Part shown: positions 17,134 through 24,684 of the stretch, piece by piece | Layout: each line of letters opens with the position of its first letter | How positions within the stretch are numbered: the first letter of the stretch is position 1 | Assembly: GCA_945888515.1 (NCBI GenBank) | Contig: CAMDAD010000022.1 | Coordinates: forward strand, 1 to 51,355 | DNA from: Akkermansia muciniphila | GTDB lineage: Bacteria; Verrucomicrobiota; Verrucomicrobiia; Verrucomicrobiales; Akkermansiaceae | Direction: 5' to 3' | DNA: 51,355 nucleotides | Made by a program: the position numbers and the translations under genes | Notes under the pieces: model-generated | What the model was told of the DNA's origin: nothing | What the model saw: the letters and a program-made list of their open reading frames with translations, nothing else | Database searches by the model: none

Positions 17134-17808
17134 ATGACCGGAGATTTTCTCAGCCCCCTGCGTGCGATTCCCCAGTTGCGGGTGGATTTCATCGAGCGCG
17201 TTCCAGATCTGCCCATCGAGACGGATCGGGATGAGGCAATGCGTCGTCTGCGCGACCACCACACGAGCGCCATCGAGCAACATGGTTTCTCCACCTCCGA
17301 ATGGTGGCGGGCGGAGCAGGTGCACGGCGCGGAGGTAGCGCTTGCAGGGGAAAGCTCCACCATTCTCGCCGCCGATGGACTTCCCGTGATCCCTGGAGTG
17401 GATGGCTTGATCGCTCCCCAATCGGCACTGGCCTTAGCGATTTACGTCGCCGATTGCGGCGCGATCTGGCTCGCCGATCGTGTCAATGGAGCCATCGCCC
17501 TGCTCCACTCAGGAAAAAAAGGCACGGAGGGAAACATCCTCGGTCGCGCGGTCGTGAGGATGCAAGAGGAATTCGGCACTACTCCAGAGAATCTCATCGG
17601 CGTGCTCGGTCCCTGCATCCGCCCACCGCACTATGAGGTAGATTTTGCCGCGGAAATCGTCCGCCAGGCGGCCGAATCCGGCATTGGCAGCTTTCACGAT
17701 TGCAAAACTTGTACCGCATCGGACTTGCACCGCTTCTACAGTTACCGTAAAGAACTCGGGCGCACAGGCCGCATGATGGCCATCATCGGATACCCCACAC
17801 ACTCATGA
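17134..17808 (+). CDS. pgeF: PgeF/YfiH family peptidoglycan-editing (laccase-domain) protein
   Basis: A 224-aa protein of the multicopper polyphenol oxidase/YfiH family. E. coli PgeF removes wrong residues from cell-wall precursors; family members also act as purine nucleoside phosphorylases. The metal-site trio is visible: His64 in E-Q-V-H-G, Cys108 in A-D-C-G and His125 in L-L-H-S-G. The usual H-A-G-W-R-G-T loop is altered to H-S-G-K-K-G-T-E-G. The ATG at 17134 gives normal family length; upstream codons run through the terminator and were excluded. Its stop overlaps the ispE start by 4 nt (ATGA), implying coupled translation. Confidence 0.85.
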   Translation: MTGDFLSPLRAIPQLRVDFIERVPDLPIETDRDEAMRRLRDHHTSAIEQHGFSTSEWWRAEQVHGAEVALAGESSTILAADGLPVIPGVDGLIAPQSALALAIYVADCGAIWLADRVNGAIALLHSGKKGTEGNILGRAVVRMQEEFGTTPENLIGVLGPCIRPPHYEVDFAAEIVRQAAESGIGSFHDCKTCTASDLHRFYSYRKELGRTGRMMAIIGYPTHS

Positions 17809-18650
17809 GCGAAAAAAGCATCACCGTCATAGCCCCCGCCAAAATCAATCTCTCCCTGCGCGTGATCGGCAAACGCAGCGATGGCTTTCACGAGGTGGAT
17901 ACCCTCATGACTCCCGTGCCCGGACTGTTCGATACCTTGACGTTCACGGCAGCAGATGACTATTCGCTGACCTGCGATGTCGCGGACATCCCCGTGGACG
18001 AAAGCAATCTCATTACCAAGGCGACGCTGCTCTTTGAAAAGCTTAGCAAAAAGTCCTGCGTCGCCCACATTCATTTGGAAAAACGCATCCCCCACGGTGC
18101 CGGACTGGGCGGTGGCAGCAGCGACGCCGCCACCACACTGCGCGCCTGGAATGAATGGCACGGCGGACCGCTCGATGACGCCACCCTTCACAAAGCCGCC
18201 GCCACTCTCGGCAGCGATGTGCCGTTTTTCCTCAATGGATATACAGCGCGCGCCACCGGCCGTGGCGAGATCCTAACACCTGCCGATGCCCCACCGCGCC
18301 AGACCATCGTGATTTTCAAGCCAGCCTTCGCCGTTTCCACACCCGATGCCTATGCCCGCTGGAAAGGCGCCGTCGCCCTCCCCGGAGTCGTCTATGAGGC
18401 CGTCGATACAACCTGGGTAACACTCGTGAACGACTTAGAAAAACCCGTGTTTGGCAAGTTTCTTTTCCTCGCCGAGCTAAAAAACTGGCTCAACTCCCGC
18501 CCTGAAGTGCGCACCGCGCTGATGAGCGGGTCCGGTTCCGCCATGTTCGCCCTGCTCTCTGATCCGAGTCAAGCCGAGCCATTGATCCAGACCGTGCGCG
18601 ATCGACTCGATCCCGTCATCTGGGCATGGCATGGGGAAATCGGCGAGTAA
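17805..18650 (+). CDS. ispE: 4-diphosphocytidyl-2-C-methyl-D-erythritol kinase
   Basis: IspE phosphorylates the 2-hydroxyl of CDP-methylerythritol with ATP in the non-mevalonate isoprenoid pathway. At 281 aa it is full length. The GHMP kinase signature P-H-G-A-G-L-G-G-G-S-S-D-A-A lies near residues 95-108, the N-terminus has A-P-A-K-I-N-L-S-L-R-V, and the C-terminal M-S-G-S-G-S-A-M-F glycine motif is present. The start overlaps pgeF by 4 nt. Only 10 nt separate its stop from the stop of the convergent BlaI gene, so the transcripts must overlap or end inside each other. Confidence 0.95.
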   Translation: MSEKSITVIAPAKINLSLRVIGKRSDGFHEVDTLMTPVPGLFDTLTFTAADDYSLTCDVADIPVDESNLITKATLLFEKLSKKSCVAHIHLEKRIPHGAGLGGGSSDAATTLRAWNEWHGGPLDDATLHKAAATLGSDVPFFLNGYTARATGRGEILTPADAPPRQTIVIFKPAFAVSTPDAYARWKGAVALPGVVYEAVDTTWVTLVNDLEKPVFGKFLFLAELKNWLNSRPEVRTALMSGSGSAMFALLSDPSQAEPLIQTVRDRLDPVIWAWHGEIGE

Positions 18651-18660
18651 GCTCTGAAAC

Positions 18661-19140
18661 TTACTTTTTGGCCGTTTTCTTGGCGACTTTTTTCGCCACG
18701 CTTTTTTTCGCAGCAGAAATCTTTTTCGCAGGCTCAGCCGATTTTTTTACCGACTTCTTGCTCGCCAGCGTCTTGCTCAGCTTCAGATGCTTGGTGATCT
18801 CCGCCTTCTCCTCCATCGTAAGCGCGCCCGATGCCAACAAGGCCATCACAGCTTCGCACAGTCGGCCGCCGAACGTGTTGGTAATAAACTCCTCCACCGC
18901 GTCAGACACGACTGATTTCTGTGGATGAGCTGCTTGATAGACGTGGGCGCGGCCCATTTTCACACGCCGCACGTGGCCTTTTTTCTCCAGATTTTGCATC
19001 ACCGTCAGCACCGTGGTATAGGCGCGCTCCTTGCCATCTGGTAACTCTTCCAGCACCGTGGCAACAGTCGATGGCCCCAGATGCCACAACACCGTAAGGG
19101 CCTGTAATTCCAAATTCGAAGGTTGAGAGATCCGTATCAT
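18661..19140 (-). CDS. BlaI/MecI-type repressor with a Lys/Ala-rich tail
   Basis: A 159-aa winged-helix repressor of the BlaI/MecI/CopY (penicillinase repressor) family. The core has L-E-L-Q-A-L-T-V-L-W-H-L-G-P-S-T-V, Y-T-T-V-L-T-V-M-Q-N-L-E-K-K-G and an R-A-H-V-Y-Q-A wing. The last ~30 residues are almost only K, A, S, T and V with repeated A-K-K units, like a histone H1-type tail, which the family normally lacks. No BlaR1-type sensor protease gene is nearby. A dyad resembling the family operator lies ~65 nt upstream, pointing to autoregulation. It is divergent from ppdK. Confidence 0.88.
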   Translation of the reverse strand: MIRISQPSNLELQALTVLWHLGPSTVATVLEELPDGKERAYTTVLTVMQNLEKKGHVRRVKMGRAHVYQAAHPQKSVVSDAVEEFITNTFGGRLCEAVMALLASGALTMEEKAEITKHLKLSKTLASKKSVKKSAEPAKKISAAKKSVAKKVAKKTAKK

Positions 19141-19205
19141 GGCGTTAGATTGGCTGCGGTTGACTGTTAGGATTTACGAAATGGTTTGCCAGATGTCAAC
19201 CGCGA

Positions 19206-19225
19206 ATTACTACGAATGTAGAAAT
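19206..19225. promoter_or_regulatory. BlaI-like operator dyad between blaI-type gene and ppdK
   Basis: A 20-nt inverted repeat with 8-bp arms and one mismatch: ATTaCTAC, a 4-nt centre GAAT, then GTAGaAAT. TAC/GTA dyads of this kind are typical operators of the BlaI/MecI/CopY family. It is 66 nt upstream of the repressor start in the divergent region. A weaker dyad, TACGA-N6-TCGTA, lies at 19273-19288. Binding is inferred. Confidence 0.5.
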
Positions 19226-19350
19226 ACTGAACAAACAATTTTTTGAAAAATTCGCTAGTGGGGGTGAGATCATACGATAAACGTCGTAGCAAAGCGGCAA
19301 CTGGTCAAGCTACCGCACCGAAAAAAGCAGAAAAATGCACAACTGACTGA

Positions 19351-19378
19351 TTGACACTGAAAAAAAGCCAGTTATTCT
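19351..19378 (+). promoter_or_regulatory. ppdK: Sigma70-like promoter of ppdK
   Basis: A perfect -35 hexamer TTGACA (19351-19356), a 16-nt spacer and TATTCT (19373-19378) as a 4/6 -10. It predicts a start about 65-70 nt upstream of the ppdK ATG at 19454. Confidence 0.5.
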
Positions 19379-19453
19379 CCGCGCGCGACAGAGAAGTTTG
19401 GCACAGTGCCTCACTCCTTTGCCTCCTACCCAACACTATCATTTAGTAGAATT

Positions 19454-22273
19454 ATGGCAGCAGCAAAAAAGGCCACCAAGGCCGCTAAAAAGTCAGCCCC
19501 CGCCACGGGAGCCAAGTCCGTCAAGTATGTTTACACCTGGGGTGCCGGTAAGGCCGATGGTGATGGCAGCCAAAAAGCCCTTCTCGGCGGAAAAGGTGCC
19601 AACCTCGCAGAAATGACCCGCATCGGTCTCCCTGTGCCTCCAGGATTCACCATCAGCACGGAAGTTTGCACCTATTTCTACGCAAACAAAAAAACCTACC
19701 CTGTCTCGCTTCAAGCGCAAATGGAAGCCGGCGTGACCAACATGGAAAAAATCATGGGCGCCAAGTTCGGCGGCACCACCGGTATGCCTCTTCTCGTCGC
19801 TGTGCGCTCCGGTGCGCGTGACTCCATGCCCGGCATGATGGACACCGTTCTCAACCTCGGCCTCAACGACCAAACCGTGGAGGCCCTCGTCGCCGCCACC
19901 AAAAACGAGCGTTTCGCCTGGGACTGCTACCGCCGTTTCATCCAGATGTATGGCGACGTCGTTCTCGGTGTGCAGAAGCTCGAAGGCGAAGACCATGAGC
20001 CATTCGAAGTCGTGATCGAAGGCTTCAAACACGAAAAATACGGCAAAGACATCATCGACTCCGATCTCACTGCCGATGACCAAAAAGAACTGGTCAAGCG
20101 CTTCAAAGCTCTCGTCAAGCAGCGCACAGGCAAAGGTTTCCCGAACGACGTCTGGGACCAACTCCGCGGTGCCGCAGGTGCTGTGTTCAGCTCCTGGATG
20201 AACGACCGCGCCATCGTTTATCGCCGCAAATACAACATCCCTGCTGAGTGGGGCACAGCCGTCAACGTGCAGGCCATGGTCTACGGTAACACTGGCAAAG
20301 AGTCCGGTTCCGGAGTGGCCTTCACTCGTAACCCAGCTAACGGCGTCAACGAGTTCTACGGCGAGTTCCTCATCAACGCCCAAGGCGAAGACGTGGTCGC
20401 CGGTGTTCGCACCCCAGAGCCAGTTTCCAAGCTCAAGAAAGCGATGCCAAAAGCCTTCGCTGAACTCATGAAAGTCCGCTCCATCTTGGAGAAACACTTC
20501 AAGGACGTGCAAGACGTAGAGTTCACCATCCAAAACGGTGTATTGTTCATGCTTCAAACCCGCAACGGCAAGCGCACCGCCGCCGCCGCGCTGAAATTCG
20601 CTGCCGACATGGTGAAGGAAAAACTCATCGACTGGGAAACCGCTGTGCTACGCAACCCCGCTGATCAGCTCGACCAATTGCTCGCGCCGATCTTCGACCT
20701 CGCCGAAGTGAAGAAAGCCAAAGCCATCGCCTCCGGCCTTCCCGCTGGTCCTGGCGCCGCCTCCGGCAAAATCTACTTCAACGCCGACCGCGCCGTGCTC
20801 GCCGAACAAGCTGGTGAAAAAGTCTTGCTCGTTCGCAACGAAACGTCTCCCGAAGACCTTCGCGGCATGATCGCAGCCGAGGGCATCCTCACCGCCAAAG
20901 GTGGTGTGTCTTCTCACGCCGCTCTCGTCGCACGTCAAATGGGCAAAGTCTGCATCTGCGGTGCGGGCGCTCTCGACATCGACTACGATAAGAAAACCGT
21001 CAAGGTGTCCGGTCTCACCTTCAAGGAAGGCGATTTCCTCTCCATCGACGGCACCTCCGGTATCGTCTACGCAGGCGAGCTGAAAACCGCTCCTTCCGAG
21101 ATCATCACTGGCATCGTCAGCGGCGATAAAAAAGCCCAGAAGACCGAGAAGTTCCAAAACTTCCTGCTGCTCATGCAGTGGTGCGAAAAAGCCACTCGCA
21201 TGGATGTCCGCACCAATGCTGATACACCGGAGCAAACCAATATCGCCGTGGCCTTCGGCGCCAAAGGCATTGGTCTGACCCGCACAGAGCACATGTTCTT
21301 CGAAGGCGACCGCATCGACGCCATGCGCGAGATGATCCTCGCGAATAACGAGGAAGATCGCCGCAAAGCGCTCGCAAAGTTGCTGCCATACCAGCGCGCT
21401 GACTTTGCAGGTATCTTCAAGACTCTCAAAGGTCTGCCTGCCACCATTCGTCTGCTGGATCCCCCACTCCACGAGTTCCTTCCTCACAGCAAGGAGCAAC
21501 AAGTCGACCTTGCCAAAAAACTCGGCATCAAGGTGGAATACATTCAACAGCGCGTGGCCCAACTCCACGAGTTCAACCCGATGCTCGGTCACCGCGGCTG
21601 CCGTCTCGGCATCGCTTACCCCGAAATCACCGAGATGCAGGCTCGTGCGATCTTCGAAGCTGCTGCCGATGTCGCCAAGAAAGGCATCAAAGTGAAGCCC
21701 GAAGTGATGATCCCACTCGTCGGCTTTGCCAAAGAACTGCAACTCCAAGTAGAAGTGGTTCACGCCACCGCCAAGGCCGTCATGTCCGAGAAGAAAATCA
21801 AATTTGATTACCTCGTCGGCACCATGATCGAAGTTCCCCGCGGCGCGCTCACCGCTGATGACATCGCTGGCACCGCCCAGTTCTTCAGCTTCGGCACCAA
21901 CGACCTCACTCAGACCGCTCTCGGCATCAGCCGCGACGACATGGGTAACTTCCTGCTGCCCTACACCGAAAACGAAATCTTCAAGAAGAACCCCTTCGCC
22001 ACACTCGATGTGACTGGTGTGGGACAACTCATGGAGATCGCCGTGGCCAAAGGTCGCAGCGTTCGCCCCGACATCAAACTCGGCATCTGCGGCGAACACG
22101 GTGGCGACCCGGACAGTGTCAAGTTCTGCCACAAGCTCGGCCTCGCCTACGTCAGCTGCTCGCCTTACCGCGTGCCCGTAGCCCGCCTCGCCGCCGCACA
22201 AGCAGCCATCGAGGAAAAACGCGCAACCGGCGGAGCAAAAGCCCCCGCTAAGAAAGCTGCGAAGAAGAAGTAA
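19454..22273 (+). CDS. ppdK: Pyruvate, phosphate dikinase with Lys/Ala-rich ends
   Basis: PPDK interconverts pyruvate + ATP + Pi and PEP + AMP + PPi in the cytoplasm. From the ATG at 19454 it is 939 aa, slightly longer than the usual ~880. The nucleotide-binding domain starts with [12 protein letters not shown]. The phospho-His is in G-G-V-S-S-H-A-A, and the PEP barrel has [11 protein letters not shown] and G-I-C-G-E-H-G-G-D. The extra length comes from low-complexity ends: an N-terminal [12 protein letters not shown] run and a C-terminal [12 protein letters not shown]. Neither is part of the normal enzyme. A sigma70-like promoter and strong terminator bracket it as a single-gene unit. Confidence 0.95.
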   Translation: MAAAKKATKAAKKSAPATGAKSVKYVYTWGAGKADGDGSQKALLGGKGANLAEMTRIGLPVPPGFTISTEVCTYFYANKKTYPVSLQAQMEAGVTNMEKIMGAKFGGTTGMPLLVAVRSGARDSMPGMMDTVLNLGLNDQTVEALVAATKNERFAWDCYRRFIQMYGDVVLGVQKLEGEDHEPFEVVIEGFKHEKYGKDIIDSDLTADDQKELVKRFKALVKQRTGKGFPNDVWDQLRGAAGAVFSSWMNDRAIVYRRKYNIPAEWGTAVNVQAMVYGNTGKESGSGVAFTRNPANGVNEFYGEFLINAQGEDVVAGVRTPEPVSKLKKAMPKAFAELMKVRSILEKHFKDVQDVEFTIQNGVLFMLQTRNGKRTAAAALKFAADMVKEKLIDWETAVLRNPADQLDQLLAPIFDLAEVKKAKAIASGLPAGPGAASGKIYFNADRAVLAEQAGEKVLLVRNETSPEDLRGMIAAEGILTAKGGVSSHAALVARQMGKVCICGAGALDIDYDKKTVKVSGLTFKEGDFLSIDGTSGIVYAGELKTAPSEIITGIVSGDKKAQKTEKFQNFLLLMQWCEKATRMDVRTNADTPEQTNIAVAFGAKGIGLTRTEHMFFEGDRIDAMREMILANNEEDRRKALAKLLPYQRADFAGIFKTLKGLPATIRLLDPPLHEFLPHSKEQQVDLAKKLGIKVEYIQQRVAQLHEFNPMLGHRGCRLGIAYPEITEMQARAIFEAAADVAKKGIKVKPEVMIPLVGFAKELQLQVEVVHATAKAVMSEKKIKFDYLVGTMIEVPRGALTADDIAGTAQFFSFGTNDLTQTALGISRDDMGNFLLPYTENEIFKKNPFATLDVTGVGQLMEIAVAKGRSVRPDIKLGICGEHGGDPDSVKFCHKLGLAYVSCSPYRVPVARLAAAQAAIEEKRATGGAKAPAKKAAKKK

Positions 22274-22311
22274 TAGGAATGCGGGCTTCCGTCCGCAACC
22301 AACCTAACGAC

Positions 22312-22347
22312 AAACCGCCCATCAGCATTCTGATGGGCGGTTTTTTT
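22312..22347 (+). terminator. Strong rho-independent terminator of ppdK
   Basis: A perfect 14-bp stem (AAACCGCCCATCAG with CTGATGGGCGGTTT), a 4-nt loop CATT and a run of seven T. It lies about 40 nt after the ppdK stop; a smaller GC hairpin precedes it at about 22281-22296. Confidence 0.92.
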
Positions 22348-22517
22348 ACATGGAGCAGTCGTCCCGACTCCTAGCCAAATCAAAGCTCACACGTTTTCCC
22401 AAAACAGCGAACCATCATTCCGCAAACTCAACATCGAACGTGAAATTCGGGCACCTAAACAGTTTCGTTAGAAAACATGTCCTCACCCTAATCAGCGTGT
22501 ATCATTCTACCAAAAAG

Positions 22518-22601
22518 TGCCACCGGCCGGACTCGAACCGGCACGCCCTCACGGGCAACGGATTTTAAGTCCGCGACGTCTACCGATTCCGCCACGGTGG
22601 C
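22518..22601 (-). tRNA. tRNA-Leu (UAA)
   Basis: An 84-nt class II tRNA on the minus strand. The acceptor stem GCCACCG pairs with CGGTGGC and is followed by discriminator A. The anticodon loop CUUAAAA gives anticodon UAA, and a long variable arm (GCCCGTGAGGGC) identifies leucine. The T arm contains GGTTCGAGTCC. The CCA end is not encoded. It stands alone, 170 nt beyond the ppdK terminator on the opposite strand. Confidence 0.95.
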
Positions 22602-23115
22602 AAGGTGTTGATAATCAATGATTTGCAACTCTCACAAAAACGCTGATTTTGACCTAATGACCACTTAAATTGACCAACTGTGATTGACGGTGGACTCCAG
22701 AAACGCATCATGCGCTCATGAGTAACTGACAACAGACTGGTAAAAACTTGGTGCGACATTCGGGCGGAGGAATCTATCTCCAGACCAAGGTAGGTGGCAA
22801 GATAAAACGTGTCTCAAAGAACACAAAAGATTGGGTTAACGTCTACTCCCACGTTCAGAATCAATGCCTACCGACTCGCCGAACCACGAGGTGATCGACG
22901 TCATCATCGAAACATCCCCTTGCAAAAAATAACGCTCTAACGAATCCACGGGCTTCTTTGTCTTTATTGGCTGAAGCGTTTGATGGGTTACCGCCAGACT
23001 GCACAAAACATAAAGATGAATCGAGAAACTCACCAGTTTTCGAAATGATCAAGGATGACAGTGATGTGCCGACATCTCAGACAAGCAGTCCCGATCGGAG
23101 CAAGGCGTGATTTGA
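22602..23115. other. Gap between tRNA-Leu and the respiratory operon
   Basis: This 514-nt stretch has no intact gene. It contains a putative decayed integrase N-terminus on the plus strand (22718-22836). The rest, 22860-23115, is moderately AT-rich with minus-strand frames of about 60 codons that show no known motif. No terminator with a T-tract was found downstream of the last cytochrome gene. Confidence 0.5.
22718..22836 (+). pseudogene. Putative decayed tyrosine-recombinase N-terminus
   Basis: Reading from an ATG at 22718 gives M-S-N, a stop, and then in the same frame N-L-V-R-H-S-G-G-G-I-Y-L-Q-T-K-V-G-G-K-I and K-R-V-S-K-N-T-K before homology is lost. That pattern resembles the opening of tyrosine integrases (an R-x-x-S-G-x-Y segment, then V-G-G-K-x-I-R/K-x-S-L-K-T). 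No catalytic part is present. It lies about 115 nt from a tRNA-Leu gene, a classic integration target. The resemblance is by eye and short, so an unrelated frame is possible. Confidence 0.4.
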
Positions 23116-23901
23116 TCACTTCTTCGCCTCGACAGGCTTCAGAGTGATCGGATCGACGAGAGTGGTGGGATCCATTTTTGCTCCGGCGAGATCTTTTTCG
23201 TAGGACTTCAGTTCATCGGCATTCACTGGCGCTGATGGATCTGGGCGCTTCGCCGCTAAATCAATGGCCGCTTGGGCCATTTCCGCCGTCACCACATCCC
23301 CTACCGTGTTACCGAAGCTGTTGCGAACGAAGGTCATAATATAGGCAAGGTCCTGCGCACTCATGCCACCACCTTGGGCCGGCATCACACCAGCACCATA
23401 AACTTTGCCAGTGCTGGTAGGACCTTGCAGACCGTTCAAGATGATTTGAGAAAAGCGCTCCGAGTGACCGGTGGACCAGGCTGATCCGACAAGAGAAGGA
23501 TAGTTGACACCATCTCCTTTTCCATCAGCACCATGACAGCCATTGCACTTCGCACTGTAAAGCGATTGACCTTTTTTCACGTAGAGATCGAGGATGGGCT
23601 TGGGTGGCAGAGCGATATCGTCGGCCACGCCGGGTGCTTTGCCGCGAACGTAATTGGGTTTCACCGAGGCGCCGTAATCAAACAAAGAGCCGGACGTTTT
23701 TCCGATAACCGTGCCACCGATGACAAGCATGACAGCGCAGAGCGCAAAGGCAGCGATAGACAAAGGTTCCTTGTCGGCACCAGGGTTGCGATGTTCTCGC
23801 GCCGCGGCAGCCGTGGCATCGCCACTATGCGCGGTAGTAACGTTAATCAAATCGTCCAGATCGGGGCGACCGGTAGGTTGAGGAAAGGAGTCTTGTGACA
23901 T
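23116..23901 (-). CDS. Membrane-anchored monoheme cytochrome c (CcoP-like position)
   Basis: A 261-aa protein with a cytoplasmic N-terminal stretch, one membrane segment around residues 48-70 and a periplasmic class I cytochrome c domain carrying one heme site (C-N-G-C-H). Likely axial Met is in G-V-M-P-A-Q. The heme domain ends with F-V-R-N-S-F-G-N, matching the paralog at 26215-27006. It is the last gene of the Act/CcoNO-like operon, in the place a CcoP subunit would hold, but has one heme rather than the usual two. It probably carries electrons from the complex; the acceptor is unknown. Confidence 0.85.
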   Translation of the reverse strand: MSQDSFPQPTGRPDLDDLINVTTAHSGDATAAAAREHRNPGADKEPLSIAAFALCAVMLVIGGTVIGKTSGSLFDYGASVKPNYVRGKAPGVADDIALPPKPILDLYVKKGQSLYSAKCNGCHGADGKGDGVNYPSLVGSAWSTGHSERFSQIILNGLQGPTSTGKVYGAGVMPAQGGGMSAQDLAYIMTFVRNSFGNTVGDVVTAEMAQAAIDLAAKRPDPSAPVNADELKSYEKDLAGAKMDPTTLVDPITLKPVEAKK

Positions 23902-23939
23902 GGCAGAATGATAAAAGAGGTTAGAGCAACCAGAGGAAA

Positions 23940-24653
23940 TTATTTCTCAGCAGGCTTCGGTGGTGAATAGTTCATTGAGGCAGGCACAGCGTCGTCTTTT
24001 TTCATCGACATCAAATACCCCACCAGTGCGCGCGCTTCAGGTTTCGGTGACGGAATCACCTCATCGGCTTTGGGTTTTTCAAACAAAAACGGGACGGCGG
24101 GGCATGTTGACCAACGCATGTCCACATGCAGGCGAGGATTGTAAAGATGTTCGAACAACATCTCCTCTGGTGAAATTTTCATCGAATCATTCCAAGCATC
24201 GCCTCGCTTCTCTTTGAGCTCGGCGTTTTTCGCAATCGCCGCGTTGGCATAACGCGCTCCGACATTGGAGAGGTCGGGCCCGATGCGCATCAGACCAATT
24301 TGCGCAAATTCCTCGCCTTGGTAGTCGAACACGTTCGACTCACGACGTGTATCACCACGATCCGGGTGCGCCTTAAACCCCGCCCATCCATCGCGATGGA
24401 AGTCATTGCCCGCATAAGTAGGCCGCACCACCTGGGTGTGACAGACATAGCATCCATTCTGCGCGTAAACCATAGCGCCGTTGGTGATTTGGCCGGTGCG
24501 CTTCGGAAAATACACACCTGTCTTCTCGTCGATCGCCTCGACGTATGGCACAGGTTTAAGTTCGCGCGTTTTGAAAAATGGCAGCACCACGGCAAACAGC
24601 CATGCCGCGCCAAAAGTGGCTGTCATACCCAAGGTGAAAAAACGAAGTGTCAT
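23940..24653 (-). CDS. CcoO-like membrane-anchored cytochrome c
   Basis: A 237-aa homolog of the cbb3 oxidase monoheme subunit CcoO. It has an N-terminal membrane anchor, then G-A-M-V-Y-A-Q-N-G-C-Y-V-C-H-T-Q with the heme site at Cys68/Cys71/His72, and I-G-P-D-L-S-N-V-G-A-R-Y. The family segment H-L-Y-N-P-R is kept, but where CcoO has S-x-M-P with the axial Met, this protein has S-T-C-P, putting Cys184 at the ligand position. A nearby Met179 might substitute. It follows the CcoN-like gene by 31 nt and should form a complex with it. Confidence 0.85.
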   Translation of the reverse strand: MTLRFFTLGMTATFGAAWLFAVVLPFFKTRELKPVPYVEAIDEKTGVYFPKRTGQITNGAMVYAQNGCYVCHTQVVRPTYAGNDFHRDGWAGFKAHPDRGDTRRESNVFDYQGEEFAQIGLMRIGPDLSNVGARYANAAIAKNAELKEKRGDAWNDSMKISPEEMLFEHLYNPRLHVDMRWSTCPAVPFLFEKPKADEVIPSPKPEARALVGYLMSMKKDDAVPASMNYSPPKPAEK

Positions 24654-24684
24654 AGCGATGTAGTGCGAGGGTTGCAGAAAAAAG

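Noticed and set aside
19493-20557. A 354-codon frame antisense to the start of ppdK
   Set aside because: Same reason: a reverse shadow of GC-biased codons.
20648-22201. A 517-codon open frame antisense to ppdK
   Set aside because: It mirrors the codon bias of ppdK, has low-complexity acidic content and no domain; ppdK is unambiguous.
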